From positions 62,001 through 126,000 of the forward strand of contig NZ_VOLR01000012.1 in NCBI RefSeq assembly GCF_007954355.1: 64,000 nt of DNA, read 5' to 3'. The notes beneath the pieces are model-generated. The model ran no database searches. It was not told where the DNA came from and saw nothing but the letters and a program-made list of their open reading frames with translations. This stretch comes from Colwellia hornerae (GTDB taxonomy: Bacteria; Pseudomonadota; Gammaproteobacteria; Enterobacterales; Alteromonadaceae). The position numbers were made by a program, and so were the translations under genes. Shown here piece by piece: positions 8,871 to 18,123 of the stretch. Positions within the stretch are counted from its first letter, which is position 1; the number at the start of each line of letters is the position of its first letter.

Positions 8871-9692
8871 TTAATTGGTTTTTTCTAGCCATTGTTTAGG
8901 TGACAACCCTATTTTTTTTCTAAAAACCCGCGCTAGTGCTGAGCCATTCTCATAACCAACGGCATTAGCAACTAATGCCACAGGCTTATTTTTTTGCAAT
9001 AAATCTTTCGCTACCGCAATACGCCAATCAATTAAATAATCGCCAGGACTTTGATTCACTATACGTTTGAAAAACTCTGCAAATTTAGACCTAGACATTA
9101 AGGCAAGCTCAGCCATTGACTCTAGCCCCCATTGGCTCTCTGGCGCGTTATGAATGGCGAGTAATACTTTAGACAATTGAGGATGCGCTAAGCCAGCGAG
9201 CAGACCATGTTGAATAATATTGTTATTAACGACATGACGAAGCACATGAATAAGAAATATGTTGGTCAGTAAATTAATCATGGGGAGTCGCCCGTATTGA
9301 TCTTGAAATGCTTCATCAAATAAACAGAGAGCGTTTTGTTTGAGTTTTTGGCAATCACTAAGCTTAAAGCACAGCAGCGCTGGTAAAGCATTGGCAATAG
9401 GGTTAGATGTACTTTCCTTATAATTAATGTTGGCGCATACCAATACGGGAGGGTTTTCTTCATTGCCAATAAGACGATGCGCATGTGGTGTTGGAAAAAA
9501 CAACACTGTAGGCTCATTAATCAATTGAGATTGACCTTTTTCATCAATAACCGTTAACTCACCACTGCGCAATAAGTGCAAATGTCCTTGATTAGGCTCT
9601 CGATTAAAATTACTGATCCCACAGAGATCACCGGTAAAGAATACTTCCGTATTCATCGAAAAGCGTTGCAAGATGACTGAAAGTTGATCCAT
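8871..9692 (-). CDS. AraC-family regulator, RclR-like (cupin sensor plus HTH)
   Basis: A 273-residue AraC regulator: N-terminal cupin (PTPHAHRL) and C-terminal double HTH (MAELALMSRSKFAEFFKRI, then VANAVGYENGSALARVFRK). Two cysteines, Cys24 and Cys86, fall where the hypochlorite sensor RclR of E. coli has its redox Cys21 and Cys89 (VLVCANI against CIVCGTL), so an oxidant-sensing role is plausible. I use the ATG at 9692 because AAAGGAG lies 7-8 nt ahead; the frame is open to 9713. It is divergent from the YHS-thioredoxin-buf cluster and most likely controls it. Confidence 0.8.
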   Translation of the reverse strand: MDQLSVILQRFSMNTEVFFTGDLCGISNFNREPNQGHLHLLRSGELTVIDEKGQSQLINEPTVLFFPTPHAHRLIGNEENPPVLVCANINYKESTSNPIANALPALLCFKLSDCQKLKQNALCLFDEAFQDQYGRLPMINLLTNIFLIHVLRHVVNNNIIQHGLLAGLAHPQLSKVLLAIHNAPESQWGLESMAELALMSRSKFAEFFKRIVNQSPGDYLIDWRIAVAKDLLQKNKPVALVANAVGYENGSALARVFRKKIGLSPKQWLEKTN

Positions 9693-9726
9693 TTTTCTCT
9701 CCTTTATGCTCATTTTGGACGATTGG

Positions 9727-9821
9727 GTTCAAAGTTAGGACTATGTCATTCCTTTTGGTTAATTGAAAGCCCTATATTATCAACCAAGGAAAACATCCTT
9801 ATTCAATAACAAACTTTGAAC
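9727..9821. promoter_or_regulatory. Inverted half-sites in the araC/YHS divergent promoter region
   Basis: A perfect 10-bp inverted repeat, GTTCAAAGTT (9727-9736) and AACTTTGAAC (9812-9821), brackets the space between the AraC gene and the YHS gene. This spacing suits AraC-family operator half-sites with DNA looping or two separate sites. Binding is inferred. Confidence 0.45.
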
Positions 9822-9869
9822 ATTTGAGATTAAGCATTTCAACTTGAACATAAATACTGGAGCAACAAA

Positions 9870-10355
9870 ATGAAATTTTCAACACTCATAAAATCTACCT
9901 TAGTAACTTCTGCAATCTTGGTAAGCAGCCTGAGTTTTGCTGCAAACATTGAAGTGAATGGAAACGACAATGATTTAGCCATTAAAGGCTACGATTCTGT
10001 TTCTTACTTTACTAAAGGTGCACCAACTAAAGGTTCTAATAAATTTACTTCGGCTTATAACGGTGCCATTTATCAATTTTCAAGTGCTGATAACCGCGAC
10101 TTATTTAAAGCTGATCCAAGTAGGTATGCACCACAATACGGTGGTTACTGTGCCTTTGGTGTAACGATGAATAAAAAATTCGATACTGATCCTATGGCTT
10201 GGCATATACGTGGCGACAAATTATACCTAAACCTCAATAAAAACGTACAAAAAAAATGGGTAACTGATATTCCGGGTTACATCGAAACTGCTCAAGAAAA
10301 CTGGGGCGGCATAAAAGGCTTAACCGTTGAGCAAATAGAAAAAGTTTTCGATTAA
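9870..10355 (+). CDS. Periplasmic YHS-domain protein
   Basis: A 161-residue protein with a Sec signal peptide (MKFSTLIKSTLVTSAILVSS, cleavage after SFA) and a YHS domain: GYDSVSYFTKG, then YQFSSADNRDLFKADPSRYAPQYGGYCAFGV. YHS domains are linked with metal or haem handling, often beside copper genes. The conserved C-terminal region ends with GYIETAQENWGGI. GGAG lies 8 nt before ATG. It opens the cluster downstream of the divergent AraC gene; the next gene, a thioredoxin, is 34 bp away. Confidence 0.8.
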   Translation: MKFSTLIKSTLVTSAILVSSLSFAANIEVNGNDNDLAIKGYDSVSYFTKGAPTKGSNKFTSAYNGAIYQFSSADNRDLFKADPSRYAPQYGGYCAFGVTMNKKFDTDPMAWHIRGDKLYLNLNKNVQKKWVTDIPGYIETAQENWGGIKGLTVEQIEKVFD

Positions 10356-10389
10356 TTCTAAATTATCCATACAGCATGAGGTTTTAATA

Positions 10390-10704
10390 ATGAAACAACT
10401 AACATCAGCTGACTCACTTGACAAGTTACTAGTGCAGCATGAATTTTCACTGTTATATTTTAGTGCCTCGTGGTGTGGGCCTTGTAAGTCAATGACACCG
10501 ATTGTTGAAGGGGTGTCTGGCATGATGAAAGATCGATTTAATACCTTTCAAGTTGATGTCGACCAATTACCCACTTTCGCAGCAGATTATGGCATACGCA
10601 GTGTGCCTACACTGATGTTGGTGAAAAATGATGAAATTATCGATCAACGAGTTGGTGGATTACCACCACAACAATTAATGCAATGGTTAGAGCAACAAAC
10701 ATAG
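10390..10704 (+). CDS. Thioredoxin-family protein
   Basis: A 104-residue cytoplasmic thioredoxin. The active site is SWCGPCKS at about residues 27-34 and the cis-Pro segment is VPTLMLVKN. No signal peptide. It would reduce disulfides in the cytoplasm, matching the thiol-repair theme of the cluster (MsrA, MsrB, OsmC). GAGG precedes the start, and bufA-like DNA follows after 27 bp. Confidence 0.9.
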   Translation: MKQLTSADSLDKLLVQHEFSLLYFSASWCGPCKSMTPIVEGVSGMMKDRFNTFQVDVDQLPTFAADYGIRSVPTLMLVKNDEIIDQRVGGLPPQQLMQWLEQQT

Positions 10705-10734
10705 TTGCTCACTTTTAAAAGATAAGGATCAATG

Positions 10735-11019
10735 ATGAACAATAAATTATTAGTAAGCGCAGCATTAGCCGCAGTAATTTCTACAGGGGGGATTGCCCCA
10801 GCAGAAGCAGCAGGTAAGAAAGAAAAATGCTATGGCGTAGCAAAAGCTGCTCAAAACGATTGTGCTAATTTAGCGGGAACGCATTCATGTGCTGGCCAGT
10901 CAAAAGTCGATAATGACAAAGGCGAATGGAAACTTGTTAAAAAGGGCACATGTTCGACTTTAGGCGGTTTATCAAAAGCAGAAGCGAAGAAACTTTATAA
11001 AGCAAAAAAAGGCGCTTAA
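10735..11019 (+). CDS. bufA1: BufA1-like DUF2282 bufferin precursor
   Basis: A 94-residue small protein with a signal peptide (ends APAEA) and four spaced cysteines in the mature part: EKCYGVAK, NDCAN, HSCAG and GTCSTL. This is the DUF2282 pattern of bufferin precursors, exported peptides whose Cys residues are modified by the partner DUF692 enzyme and which bind copper. The C-terminus is lysine-rich. AAGGA lies ahead of a double ATG (10732, 10735); either may be used. bufB follows after 2 bp. Confidence 0.85.
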   Translation: MNNKLLVSAALAAVISTGGIAPAEAAGKKEKCYGVAKAAQNDCANLAGTHSCAGQSKVDNDKGEWKLVKKGTCSTLGGLSKAEAKKLYKAKKGA

Positions 11020-11021
11020 GA

Positions 11022-11900
11022 ATGACTATGTCGGTAACACATAACGATGTAATGGTAGGTGTTGGTTTAAGACATCCGAATTTTACCGACATATTAACCC
11101 AGACTAAGCAGGTTGATTTTGTAGAAGTGCATTCGGAAAATTTTTTCGGTAAAGGAGGCGCAGCATTATCGGTGCTCACTCAAGTGAGAGAAATGTATCC
11201 GGTGAGTTTGCATTCAACTTCAATGGGGCTTGGCTCAAAGCAAAATATCCCTATGCATTACTTAGCATGTTTAAAGGCGCTCACGGAAAAAATAAATCCG
11301 TTTTTGATGTCAGAACATGCCTGCTTTACTTGGGGACAACAGCAAGGGCAACTTATTCATAGTGGTGATTTATTACCCATTGCCCATACCCAGCAAACAT
11401 TGGCAAAAATGTCTGAACAAGTGGATAAAGTGCAAAACTTTTTAGGGCGACAACTGATCATTGAAAATGTTTCAGCTTATATAAAATTTGATGAAAGTTA
11501 CCTGAGCGAAGCGGATTTTTTAGCTCAGCTTTGTCAACGAACTGGGGCAAAAGTGCTGTTAGATATTAATAATATTGCCGTTAATAGCGTTAACTTTGAA
11601 GGCGGCAATATTCAACAATCAGTGGCTGATTATATCAATGAACTACCTATAGAAAGTGTCGCGCAAATACACTTAGCAGGTTGCACTGAGCCTTTAGCGG
11701 GAGAGATGACTATTGACGATCATGCCTGCCCTGTTTCTGATGATGTTTGGCAAGGTTACAAACAAGCCATAGCGCGTTTTGGCCCAGTGCCAACGTTAAT
11801 TGAATGGGACAGTGATTTGCCCAAATGGTCTGTACTGGTTGATGAAGCGCAAAAAGCACGTGACATAGCACATGCTGTTTTAGCGAGGAAAAGTAAATGA
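11022..11900 (+). CDS. bufB1: BufB-like DUF692 multinuclear iron oxidase
   Basis: A 292-residue DUF692 (MNIO) enzyme with a TIM-barrel pattern of metal ligands: GLRHPNF near the start, EVHSENFF, SEHACF, IENVS, LLDINNIAVN, IHLAGC and WDSD. Family members use iron to install thiooxazole or related groups on Cys of a small substrate, here the DUF2282 protein just upstream. Its stop overlaps the start of the next gene (ATGA), showing tight coupling with the partner subunit. Confidence 0.88.
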   Translation: MTMSVTHNDVMVGVGLRHPNFTDILTQTKQVDFVEVHSENFFGKGGAALSVLTQVREMYPVSLHSTSMGLGSKQNIPMHYLACLKALTEKINPFLMSEHACFTWGQQQGQLIHSGDLLPIAHTQQTLAKMSEQVDKVQNFLGRQLIIENVSAYIKFDESYLSEADFLAQLCQRTGAKVLLDINNIAVNSVNFEGGNIQQSVADYINELPIESVAQIHLAGCTEPLAGEMTIDDHACPVSDDVWQGYKQAIARFGPVPTLIEWDSDLPKWSVLVDEAQKARDIAHAVLARKSK

Positions 11901-12694
11901 ATGACTTAAGTAATAATGAAATAGCTAAAAATGAACAACATTTGTTGTTAGAAGCTATTTGGAATGATGAGTCGTCAGCCTTAGCGCAGTGCGGTTTTAA
12001 TACTCAAGGCATTAATATTTATCGACGAAATTTATTGGCTAATGCTCAGCGGGCATTAAACATTAGCTTTCCAACCGTGTTTGAATTACTTGATAGTGAC
12101 ATTAGCGAAAGCCTTGTTTATCAATTTTTACGATTATCGCCACCTAACCTTGGAGATTGGACGCAATGGGGGGGAAATTTTTCTCGCTTTTTAAGTACTA
12201 CCGAAGTGGGAGCTGACTATCCGTATCTTGCTGACTGTGCAGCGCTAGATTGGCATATGCATTGCGCATTACATGGCATTGATCAAACTTTAGCATCATC
12301 GACATTACAACTGTTTAGTGAGAGCGAACCAGAGCAACTTTTTATCGCTTTTAATCAAAATGTCAAAGTATTTAAAACCGCCTATCCATTAACAGAAATT
12401 TTTCAGGCTCATCATCATAGTAACGAACTTAAAAGAGAAGCTGCGATGAATGATGCGAAAAAAGCACTATCAAGAGATTCATTCGAACAAATCGTGATGG
12501 TTTATCGTCCTGAGTTTCAGCCAAAAGTTACAACATTATCCGCCAGTGAAGGAAAGTTTATGCTTGCTTTATTGGCTGGAAAATCGCTATCGCAGTCACT
12601 TGATACAGTGAAATGTGACAACGAATTTTCATTTGAGCAATGGCTGTTTACCGCCATTGAACGTAATTTAATTAATATTATTAAAGAGAAATAA
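11897..12694 (+). CDS. bufC1: BufC-like DUF2063 partner protein
   Basis: A 265-residue protein with the DUF2063 N-terminal pattern (GINIYRRNLLANAQRALNIS, FPTVFELL) and a C-terminal winged-helix-like region. DUF2063 proteins partner DUF692 enzymes and are thought to present the substrate peptide. It overlaps bufB by 4 bp and the DoxX gene starts 2 bp after its stop, so buf and doxX form one transcript. Confidence 0.85.
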   Translation: MNDLSNNEIAKNEQHLLLEAIWNDESSALAQCGFNTQGINIYRRNLLANAQRALNISFPTVFELLDSDISESLVYQFLRLSPPNLGDWTQWGGNFSRFLSTTEVGADYPYLADCAALDWHMHCALHGIDQTLASSTLQLFSESEPEQLFIAFNQNVKVFKTAYPLTEIFQAHHHSNELKREAAMNDAKKALSRDSFEQIVMVYRPEFQPKVTTLSASEGKFMLALLAGKSLSQSLDTVKCDNEFSFEQWLFTAIERNLINIIKEK

Positions 12695-12696
12695 AC

Positions 12697-13203
12697 ATGC
12701 ATACTCTAAACAATCTAGTGTTATCTACCAATAATTTATATCGTAACCTTGCCAGTAAAATTAGCCTGTTAGAGCCTGTCGGGTTATTAGCAGCGCGTTG
12801 CTATGTTGCTTGGGCATTTTTCGCTTCAGGGCTAACTAAATTAAGAGACTGGGACAGTACATTAATGCTTTTTGAATATGAATATCAAGTGCCAGTATTG
12901 CCGTTTGAATTAGCTGCTTATTTAGGCACTGCTGCGGAACTGGTTTTACCAGTGTTATTAATTGCCGGTTTAGCGAGTCGTTTTTCAGCGCTAGGATTAT
13001 TTTTTGTCAATATTGTAGCGGTAATAAGCCTAGAAGAAATAGCCCCTGCAGCTTATATGGAACACGTATTATGGGGAACGCTTTTGTTACAAGTTGTTAT
13101 ATTTAGTGGCGGACGTTTCGCGTTAGACCGCATAGTAGAATCGCGGTTATTTGATAGAAAGGCTACGAATTCTGATACTTCAAATAAACATGTTGTGAAT
13201 TAA
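12697..13203 (+). CDS. DoxX-family membrane protein
   Basis: A 168-residue DoxX-family protein with about four membrane segments (CYVAWAFFASGLTKL, AAELVLPVLLIAGLA, LGLFFVNIVAVISL, LLLQVVIFSGG). DoxX proteins commonly sit with DUF2282 and DUF692 genes (named bufD in bufferin clusters) and may take part in membrane redox steps. AAGAGA lies before the ATG. Confidence 0.82.
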   Translation: MHTLNNLVLSTNNLYRNLASKISLLEPVGLLAARCYVAWAFFASGLTKLRDWDSTLMLFEYEYQVPVLPFELAAYLGTAAELVLPVLLIAGLASRFSALGLFFVNIVAVISLEEIAPAAYMEHVLWGTLLLQVVIFSGGRFALDRIVESRLFDRKATNSDTSNKHVVN

Positions 13204-13244
13204 AAGTTTGCTCAACTTAACTACTTTATTTTGGAGATATACAG

Positions 13245-14777
13245 ATGTTTGATTCAATAATACTTACTATTTTACTATGGGCCGCTACCATTTTTATTGG
13301 CGCGATAGGCATTGGCGTACTTTACGTGCTCTTTTTATACATTGCGGATATCACGCAAACTAAACAAACAATAAGGAGAAACTTTCCTGTTATCGGTAGG
13401 TTTCGATACTCTTTTGAACATATGGGAGAATTTTTCCGTCAATACTTTTTTTCTATGGATAGAGAGGAAATGCCGTTTAATCGTGCTGAGCGATCTTGGG
13501 TATATCGTGCAGCAAAAAATGTAGATTCAACTATTGCCTTTGGTTCAACACGTTCACTTGCAAACGCTGGAGAGGTGATGTTTCTCAGTTGCCCGTTTCC
13601 AACATTAACGGAAGATGCCGCCTTACCAAAAACAATTACCATAGGTGACGGCTATGCTAAGAAACCGTACCAAACAAATTCTTTATTTAATGTCTCAGGT
13701 ATGAGTTTTGGTGCAATATCGAAACAGGCAGTACTTGCATTATCAACAGGGGCAAAAGAATCTGGTGCATGGATGAACACGGGTGAAGGCGGTTTATCTC
13801 CTTACCATCTTGAAGGTGGAGCAGATATCGTTTTTCAGATTGGCACCGCTAAATATGGTGTAAGGGATAAAGATGGAAATTTATCTGATGACAAGCTGAG
13901 AGAAATTGCTGCTCATGAGCAAGTAAAAATGTTCGAAATAAAAATGAGTCAAGGCGCAAAACCTGGTAAGGGTGGAATTCTACCTGGCATAAAGGTCTCA
14001 GCTGAAATAGCACAAATACGGGGCATAAAAGTAGGCCAAGATTCTATTAGCCCAAATGGACATACAGATATATCTAGCAGTTATGAACTTTTAGATATGA
14101 TAGCCAGAGTACGCCGTGTTACGGGTAAACCGGTAGGTTTCAAGGCTGTTGTTGGGCGACAAGATTTTTATGACTCATTGTTTAGTAAAATAAACGAAAG
14201 AGGTATCGCGTCAGCACCTGACTTTATCACCATTGACAGTGCTGATGGCGGCACTGGAGCAGCGCCACAAAGCTTGATGGATTATATGGGCTTACCTCTA
14301 AAAGAAAGTTTGCCATTTGTTGTCGACAAATTAATTGAGCATAAACTTAGAAATAGAATAAAAGTGATCAGTTCAGGCAAGTTGGTAACACCGTCTAACG
14401 TTGCATGGGCACTTGCGATGGGAGCTGACTTTGTTACGTCTGCCCGAGGATTCATGTTTTCATTAGGTTGTATACAAGCATTGCAATGTAATAAAAACAC
14501 CTGCCCTACAGGCATAGCAACACAAGATGCTAAGTTTCAAAAAGGCTTGAACCCAGCTGATAAATCTGTGCGTGTCGCTTCGTATATTAAAAATATGGTT
14601 TATGAAGTCGGTACCATTGCCCATTCATGTGGTGTAAAAGAGCCTCGTGCGCTAAAGAGACACCATGCTAAGGTGGTTACAGAAAATGGGCGAAGTGTTT
14701 TACTGTCAGATATTTACCCAATCGCGGACCCGAAAGGCTCACCTCATGCTGACACTGACGCATTAAGGGTCTTATAA
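13245..14777 (+). CDS. FMN-binding glutamate synthase-like oxidoreductase
   Basis: A 510-residue protein of the stand-alone glutamate synthase central-domain family. One or two membrane-like segments at residues 1-35 come first, then the FMN barrel: GKGGILPG, SPNGHTDISS, TIDSADGGTGAAPQ and the [3Fe-4S]-type Cys run CIQALQCNKNTCPTGIATQ. It lacks the amidotransferase domain of GltB, so it does not make glutamate from glutamine on its own; the true substrate is unknown. GGAG precedes the ATG, and the antiporter gene starts 4 bp after its stop. Confidence 0.85.
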   Translation: MFDSIILTILLWAATIFIGAIGIGVLYVLFLYIADITQTKQTIRRNFPVIGRFRYSFEHMGEFFRQYFFSMDREEMPFNRAERSWVYRAAKNVDSTIAFGSTRSLANAGEVMFLSCPFPTLTEDAALPKTITIGDGYAKKPYQTNSLFNVSGMSFGAISKQAVLALSTGAKESGAWMNTGEGGLSPYHLEGGADIVFQIGTAKYGVRDKDGNLSDDKLREIAAHEQVKMFEIKMSQGAKPGKGGILPGIKVSAEIAQIRGIKVGQDSISPNGHTDISSSYELLDMIARVRRVTGKPVGFKAVVGRQDFYDSLFSKINERGIASAPDFITIDSADGGTGAAPQSLMDYMGLPLKESLPFVVDKLIEHKLRNRIKVISSGKLVTPSNVAWALAMGADFVTSARGFMFSLGCIQALQCNKNTCPTGIATQDAKFQKGLNPADKSVRVASYIKNMVYEVGTIAHSCGVKEPRALKRHHAKVVTENGRSVLLSDIYPIADPKGSPHADTDALRVL

Positions 14778-14781
14778 AATC

Positions 14782-15993
14782 ATGAACATTCACACTATTG
14801 TTTCTATTGCTATGCTACTCCTTGGCTTAGGTGTATTGGCAATCGTTCTTGAACGTTTTATACGTATTCCCTATACCTTATTATTAGTTGTATTGGGGTT
14901 TATTCTATCCTTTTTTACGGTAGCGTTTGGTATAGAAACAGGTGTGCGTGCGAGCAATTTTCAAGACTTAATGTTATTTATACTGTTACCAGTATTAATA
15001 TTTGAAGCGGCATTTGTTTTAGACAGCAAGCTTCTGTTCAAATATTTACCCAATGTACTAACGCTGGCAACTTTAGGTTTACTTATTTCAACCACGGTTA
15101 TTGCTGTTTTTCTTTATTTTGGTATTAATCATCCAGGCTTTCCTTTTATCGCCGCATTATTAACAGGTGTTGTAATTTCGGCTACAGATCCCGTAGCCGT
15201 TGTCGCTCAGCTGAAGCAATTGAAAGCGCCTGCTGACTTAAATGTTTTGATTGAAGGTGAAAGCCTATTTAATGACGCAACTGCCATTGTTTTATTCGGC
15301 ATTATTCTCAGTATTGCTTTAGGAGAAAGCGAGCCTGATCTTACGTCGGCAATGTTCACATTTATTAGCGTGTTTTTTGGCGGGATTATTGTCGGCAGTA
15401 TGCTGGGGTATTTTGCCGCGATTTTTGTAAGATTAATTAATATCTCGGTACCACATATTGTGGCTATTACACTGCTGCTTGCTTATGGAACTTTTTACGT
15501 TGCTGAGCACTTACTGCACGTATCGGGAATTGTTGCCGTTATGTTTGCTGCTTTACTTTTTAAGAAATCAGCAAAGAGCCAACTAGCCAATGTTTATAGT
15601 GGTTTGCACAGTGTATGGGAGTCACTTAGCTTTGTCGCTAATATATTTGTTTTTGTATTACTTGGCTTGGTTGTTAGCCTGAATATGTTTACCGAAATGT
15701 GGCTGGCAATCATCTTGGCGATTGTGGGCGCGTTTATTGCGCGTGTCGTCGCAGTATATATATCCGTATGGTTAAATCGTTTTACATTAGGGAAAACTAT
15801 TAACCCAAAATATCCGCCTATAATGATTTGGGGTGGATTACGTGGCGCGGTCACTATTGCCTTAGTATTGTCATTACCTACAGAATTACCTTATTGGTGG
15901 ACAATTCAATCAATAGGCTTTGGCATTGTACTTTTCACACTTATCGTTCAAGCAACAACAAACTCTATGCTAGTTAGAAAATTAAAAATTTAG
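14782..15993 (+). CDS. CPA1-type cation/proton antiporter
   Basis: A 403-residue membrane protein of about 12 segments. Typical CPA1 signatures are present: TGVVISATDPVAVVAQLKQL, EGESLFNDATAIVLF and WGGLRGAVTIALVLSLP. Such proteins exchange Na+ or K+ for H+. It has no cytoplasmic regulatory domain and is shorter than NhaP proteins with C-terminal tails. It is likely co-transcribed with the FMN enzyme (4 bp upstream) and the DsbA-like gene (22 bp downstream, AAAGGGAAC before its ATG). Confidence 0.88.
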   Translation: MNIHTIVSIAMLLLGLGVLAIVLERFIRIPYTLLLVVLGFILSFFTVAFGIETGVRASNFQDLMLFILLPVLIFEAAFVLDSKLLFKYLPNVLTLATLGLLISTTVIAVFLYFGINHPGFPFIAALLTGVVISATDPVAVVAQLKQLKAPADLNVLIEGESLFNDATAIVLFGIILSIALGESEPDLTSAMFTFISVFFGGIIVGSMLGYFAAIFVRLINISVPHIVAITLLLAYGTFYVAEHLLHVSGIVAVMFAALLFKKSAKSQLANVYSGLHSVWESLSFVANIFVFVLLGLVVSLNMFTEMWLAIILAIVGAFIARVVAVYISVWLNRFTLGKTINPKYPPIMIWGGLRGAVTIALVLSLPTELPYWWTIQSIGFGIVLFTLIVQATTNSMLVRKLKI

Positions 15994-16015
15994 ATAAATA
16001 AAGGGAACACTTCAT

Positions 16016-16594
16016 ATGACTATACCCATGCCACGTCGCCCAAGCGGATTTTTGCTCGGCGATGCTGCCGCTCAAATTACGATTGATGCGTTTATTGATA
16101 TTCAATGTCCGCATTCTCGTACCATTTGGCCTACGTTACTGGAAGTTTCAGAATATTATAAAGGTAAACCTGTGAGCCTAAAGGTTCATTTGATAACCCT
16201 TAGTAATCATCGACAAGCTTGGGATATGAGTTTAGGCCTATTTGCATTAGCAGAAGGCGATGCAAATAAATTTTATGATTTTGCGACATTCGTCTATGAA
16301 CGCCAATCAGAATTTTATAACGGTTGCTTTTTGCATAAAACTCACTATGACCTGATGCAGTTAGTAGCTGATTTTGCTAATGAACATTCGGGCTTAGAGC
16401 GTGATAGTTTCCTGCAGAGAATGAGTGATAGCGATATCTATATTCAAGCACGTACACCCATTCGTTATGCGGCAACAAAAGCTGTGTGGGCAACACCAAC
16501 TTTGTTTATTAATAATGCGGGGAATGTGCCTGTTGATCACAATTCAAGTTTGGCGGATTGGCAAACGGTTATTGAGCCATTATTACTAGCTTAA
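16016..16594 (+). CDS. DsbA-like thioredoxin-fold protein with a single active-site Cys
   Basis: A 192-residue thioredoxin-fold protein related to DsbA/Thioredoxin_4. The usual CXXC is CPHS (DIQCPHSRT, about residues 32-35), so it is a monothiol form, and the cis-Pro loop is ATPTLFINN. No signal peptide is seen, so it probably acts in the cytoplasm. The loss of the second Cys argues against disulfide donation; a reductase, isomerase or glutathione-linked role is possible. Confidence 0.72.
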   Translation: MTIPMPRRPSGFLLGDAAAQITIDAFIDIQCPHSRTIWPTLLEVSEYYKGKPVSLKVHLITLSNHRQAWDMSLGLFALAEGDANKFYDFATFVYERQSEFYNGCFLHKTHYDLMQLVADFANEHSGLERDSFLQRMSDSDIYIQARTPIRYAATKAVWATPTLFINNAGNVPVDHNSSLADWQTVIEPLLLA

Positions 16595-16706
16595 CGGCCT
16601 GTGATTTTAGGCAGAACAATAGATAAAGAACATTTTTATATTAAGCAATTAAACATTGAGCAAACTTGGTATACGAGGTGTTTATTACCAACAAAAGGTG
16701 AAAACA

Positions 16707-17909
16707 ATGAGAACAAAAATAGAATTTTCTAGCCAAGGACAAAGCCTTGCTGGCTTACTTGAAACGCCTGACACAAAAATTAGAGCCTATGTTTTATTTG
16801 CCCACTGTTTTACCTGCGGTAAAGATGTTGCAGCGGCTTCGAGAATTAGTCGTTTTCTTGTACAACATGGCTTTGCCGTTTTTCGATTTGATTTCACCGG
16901 CTTAGGCAATAGTGACGGTGACTTTGCTAATACTAATTTTTCATCTAATACTGAAGATTTGCTTTCTGCGGCCAAATTTCTAGAGCAGCATTATCAAGCG
17001 CCGCAATTATTAATTGGGCATAGCCTTGGTGGAGCAGCAGTTTTAGCAATGGCGGCACAACTGCCAGAAGTTAAAGCGGTGGTAACTATAGGCGCTCCGT
17101 TTGAAGCAAGTCATGTTATACATAACTTTGATGCTCATCTCGACACAATAGAACAAACAGGACTAGCAAAAGTTAGTTTGGGTCCACGTGAATTCACTAT
17201 TAAAAAACAATTTTTGGATGATTTACGTAACCAAACAACAGAACATATTAAGCATCTAAATAAAGCCTTATTAGTATTACATTCTCCTATCGACCTAACC
17301 GTAGATATTGCCGATGCAGAGCAAATTTACAAAGCCGCTAAGCATCCTAAAAGTTTTGTTAGCCTAGATACGGCAGATCATCTTTTATCAAAATCAGTAG
17401 ATAGTGAATATGTAGCGCAAACGATTTCAGGCTGGGCAAGTCGATATATTCCAGTGCCAGAAACATCCCGCCCTAGTCTCACTAAAGGGCATGTTTTGGT
17501 AGCCGAAATTGACCATAAATTTCAACAAGATATTTTTAGTGATCATCATCACTGGAATGCAGATGAACCAGTACAGTTAGGCGGTAAAAATTCAGGCCCC
17601 GATCCTTACGAGCATCTACTCGCTGCTTTAGGCGCTTGTACAGCAATGACCATTCGTATGTACGCTACTCGAAAGGAAATTCCACTCGAGCATGTGGAAG
17701 TGTCATTGTCGCACGAGCGTAACTATTTAGAAGATGCGGGTAACGTTACAGAACAAAACAAAAGCATGGAGGTATTAATTCGGAAGGTTCAGTTATTAGG
17801 GCCGTTATCCGATTCAGAAAGGGCTCGGCTAATGGAAATTGCTGATCGCTGTCCGGTGCATAAAACGCTGCATAATAATCCACACGTGTTGACCACATTG
17901 GTTAAGTAG
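16707..17909 (+). CDS. Alpha/beta-hydrolase fused to OsmC-like peroxidase domain
   Basis: A 400-residue fusion. Residues 1-250 are an alpha/beta-hydrolase with nucleophile elbow [10 protein letters not shown], acid and TADHLLS histidine. Residues 260-400 are an OsmC domain with its two catalytic cysteines in LGACTAMT and DRCPVHKTL; OsmC proteins reduce organic hydroperoxides. The hydrolase-OsmC fusion is a known bacterial architecture. The frame is open from 16656, but AAAGGTG lies 7 nt before the ATG at 16707 and homology starts there. The OsmC part is duplicated at 19713-20180. Confidence 0.88.
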   Translation: MRTKIEFSSQGQSLAGLLETPDTKIRAYVLFAHCFTCGKDVAAASRISRFLVQHGFAVFRFDFTGLGNSDGDFANTNFSSNTEDLLSAAKFLEQHYQAPQLLIGHSLGGAAVLAMAAQLPEVKAVVTIGAPFEASHVIHNFDAHLDTIEQTGLAKVSLGPREFTIKKQFLDDLRNQTTEHIKHLNKALLVLHSPIDLTVDIADAEQIYKAAKHPKSFVSLDTADHLLSKSVDSEYVAQTISGWASRYIPVPETSRPSLTKGHVLVAEIDHKFQQDIFSDHHHWNADEPVQLGGKNSGPDPYEHLLAALGACTAMTIRMYATRKEIPLEHVEVSLSHERNYLEDAGNVTEQNKSMEVLIRKVQLLGPLSDSERARLMEIADRCPVHKTLHNNPHVLTTLVK

Positions 17910-17949
17910 TAGATAAATTGGATATCATTAAGTGTTAGAAGCGTCAATT
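17482..17949 (+). repeat. 468-bp direct repeat, copy 1 (OsmC domain end)
   Basis: Nearly identical to 19713-20180 (offset 2231 bp). By eye there are two differences: gtagcc/gtggcc near 17500 and atattttt/atgttttt near 17533. The copy covers the OsmC domain and about 40 bp past the stop codon. Confidence 0.95.
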
Positions 17950-18123
17950 TGTATTAGCTAAGTTATTTCGTCAGTAAAGCAGGTTTAATTGAAGAATATG
18001 TATTATTCAGTACATATTAATTATTGAACGAATCATGATAATAATAAAGTTCATTGAGCATTGCTTAGTTGTTAATCGACTTTATAGTAATTTTATCAAT
18101 AATAATCAGTTTGAGGATATTAA

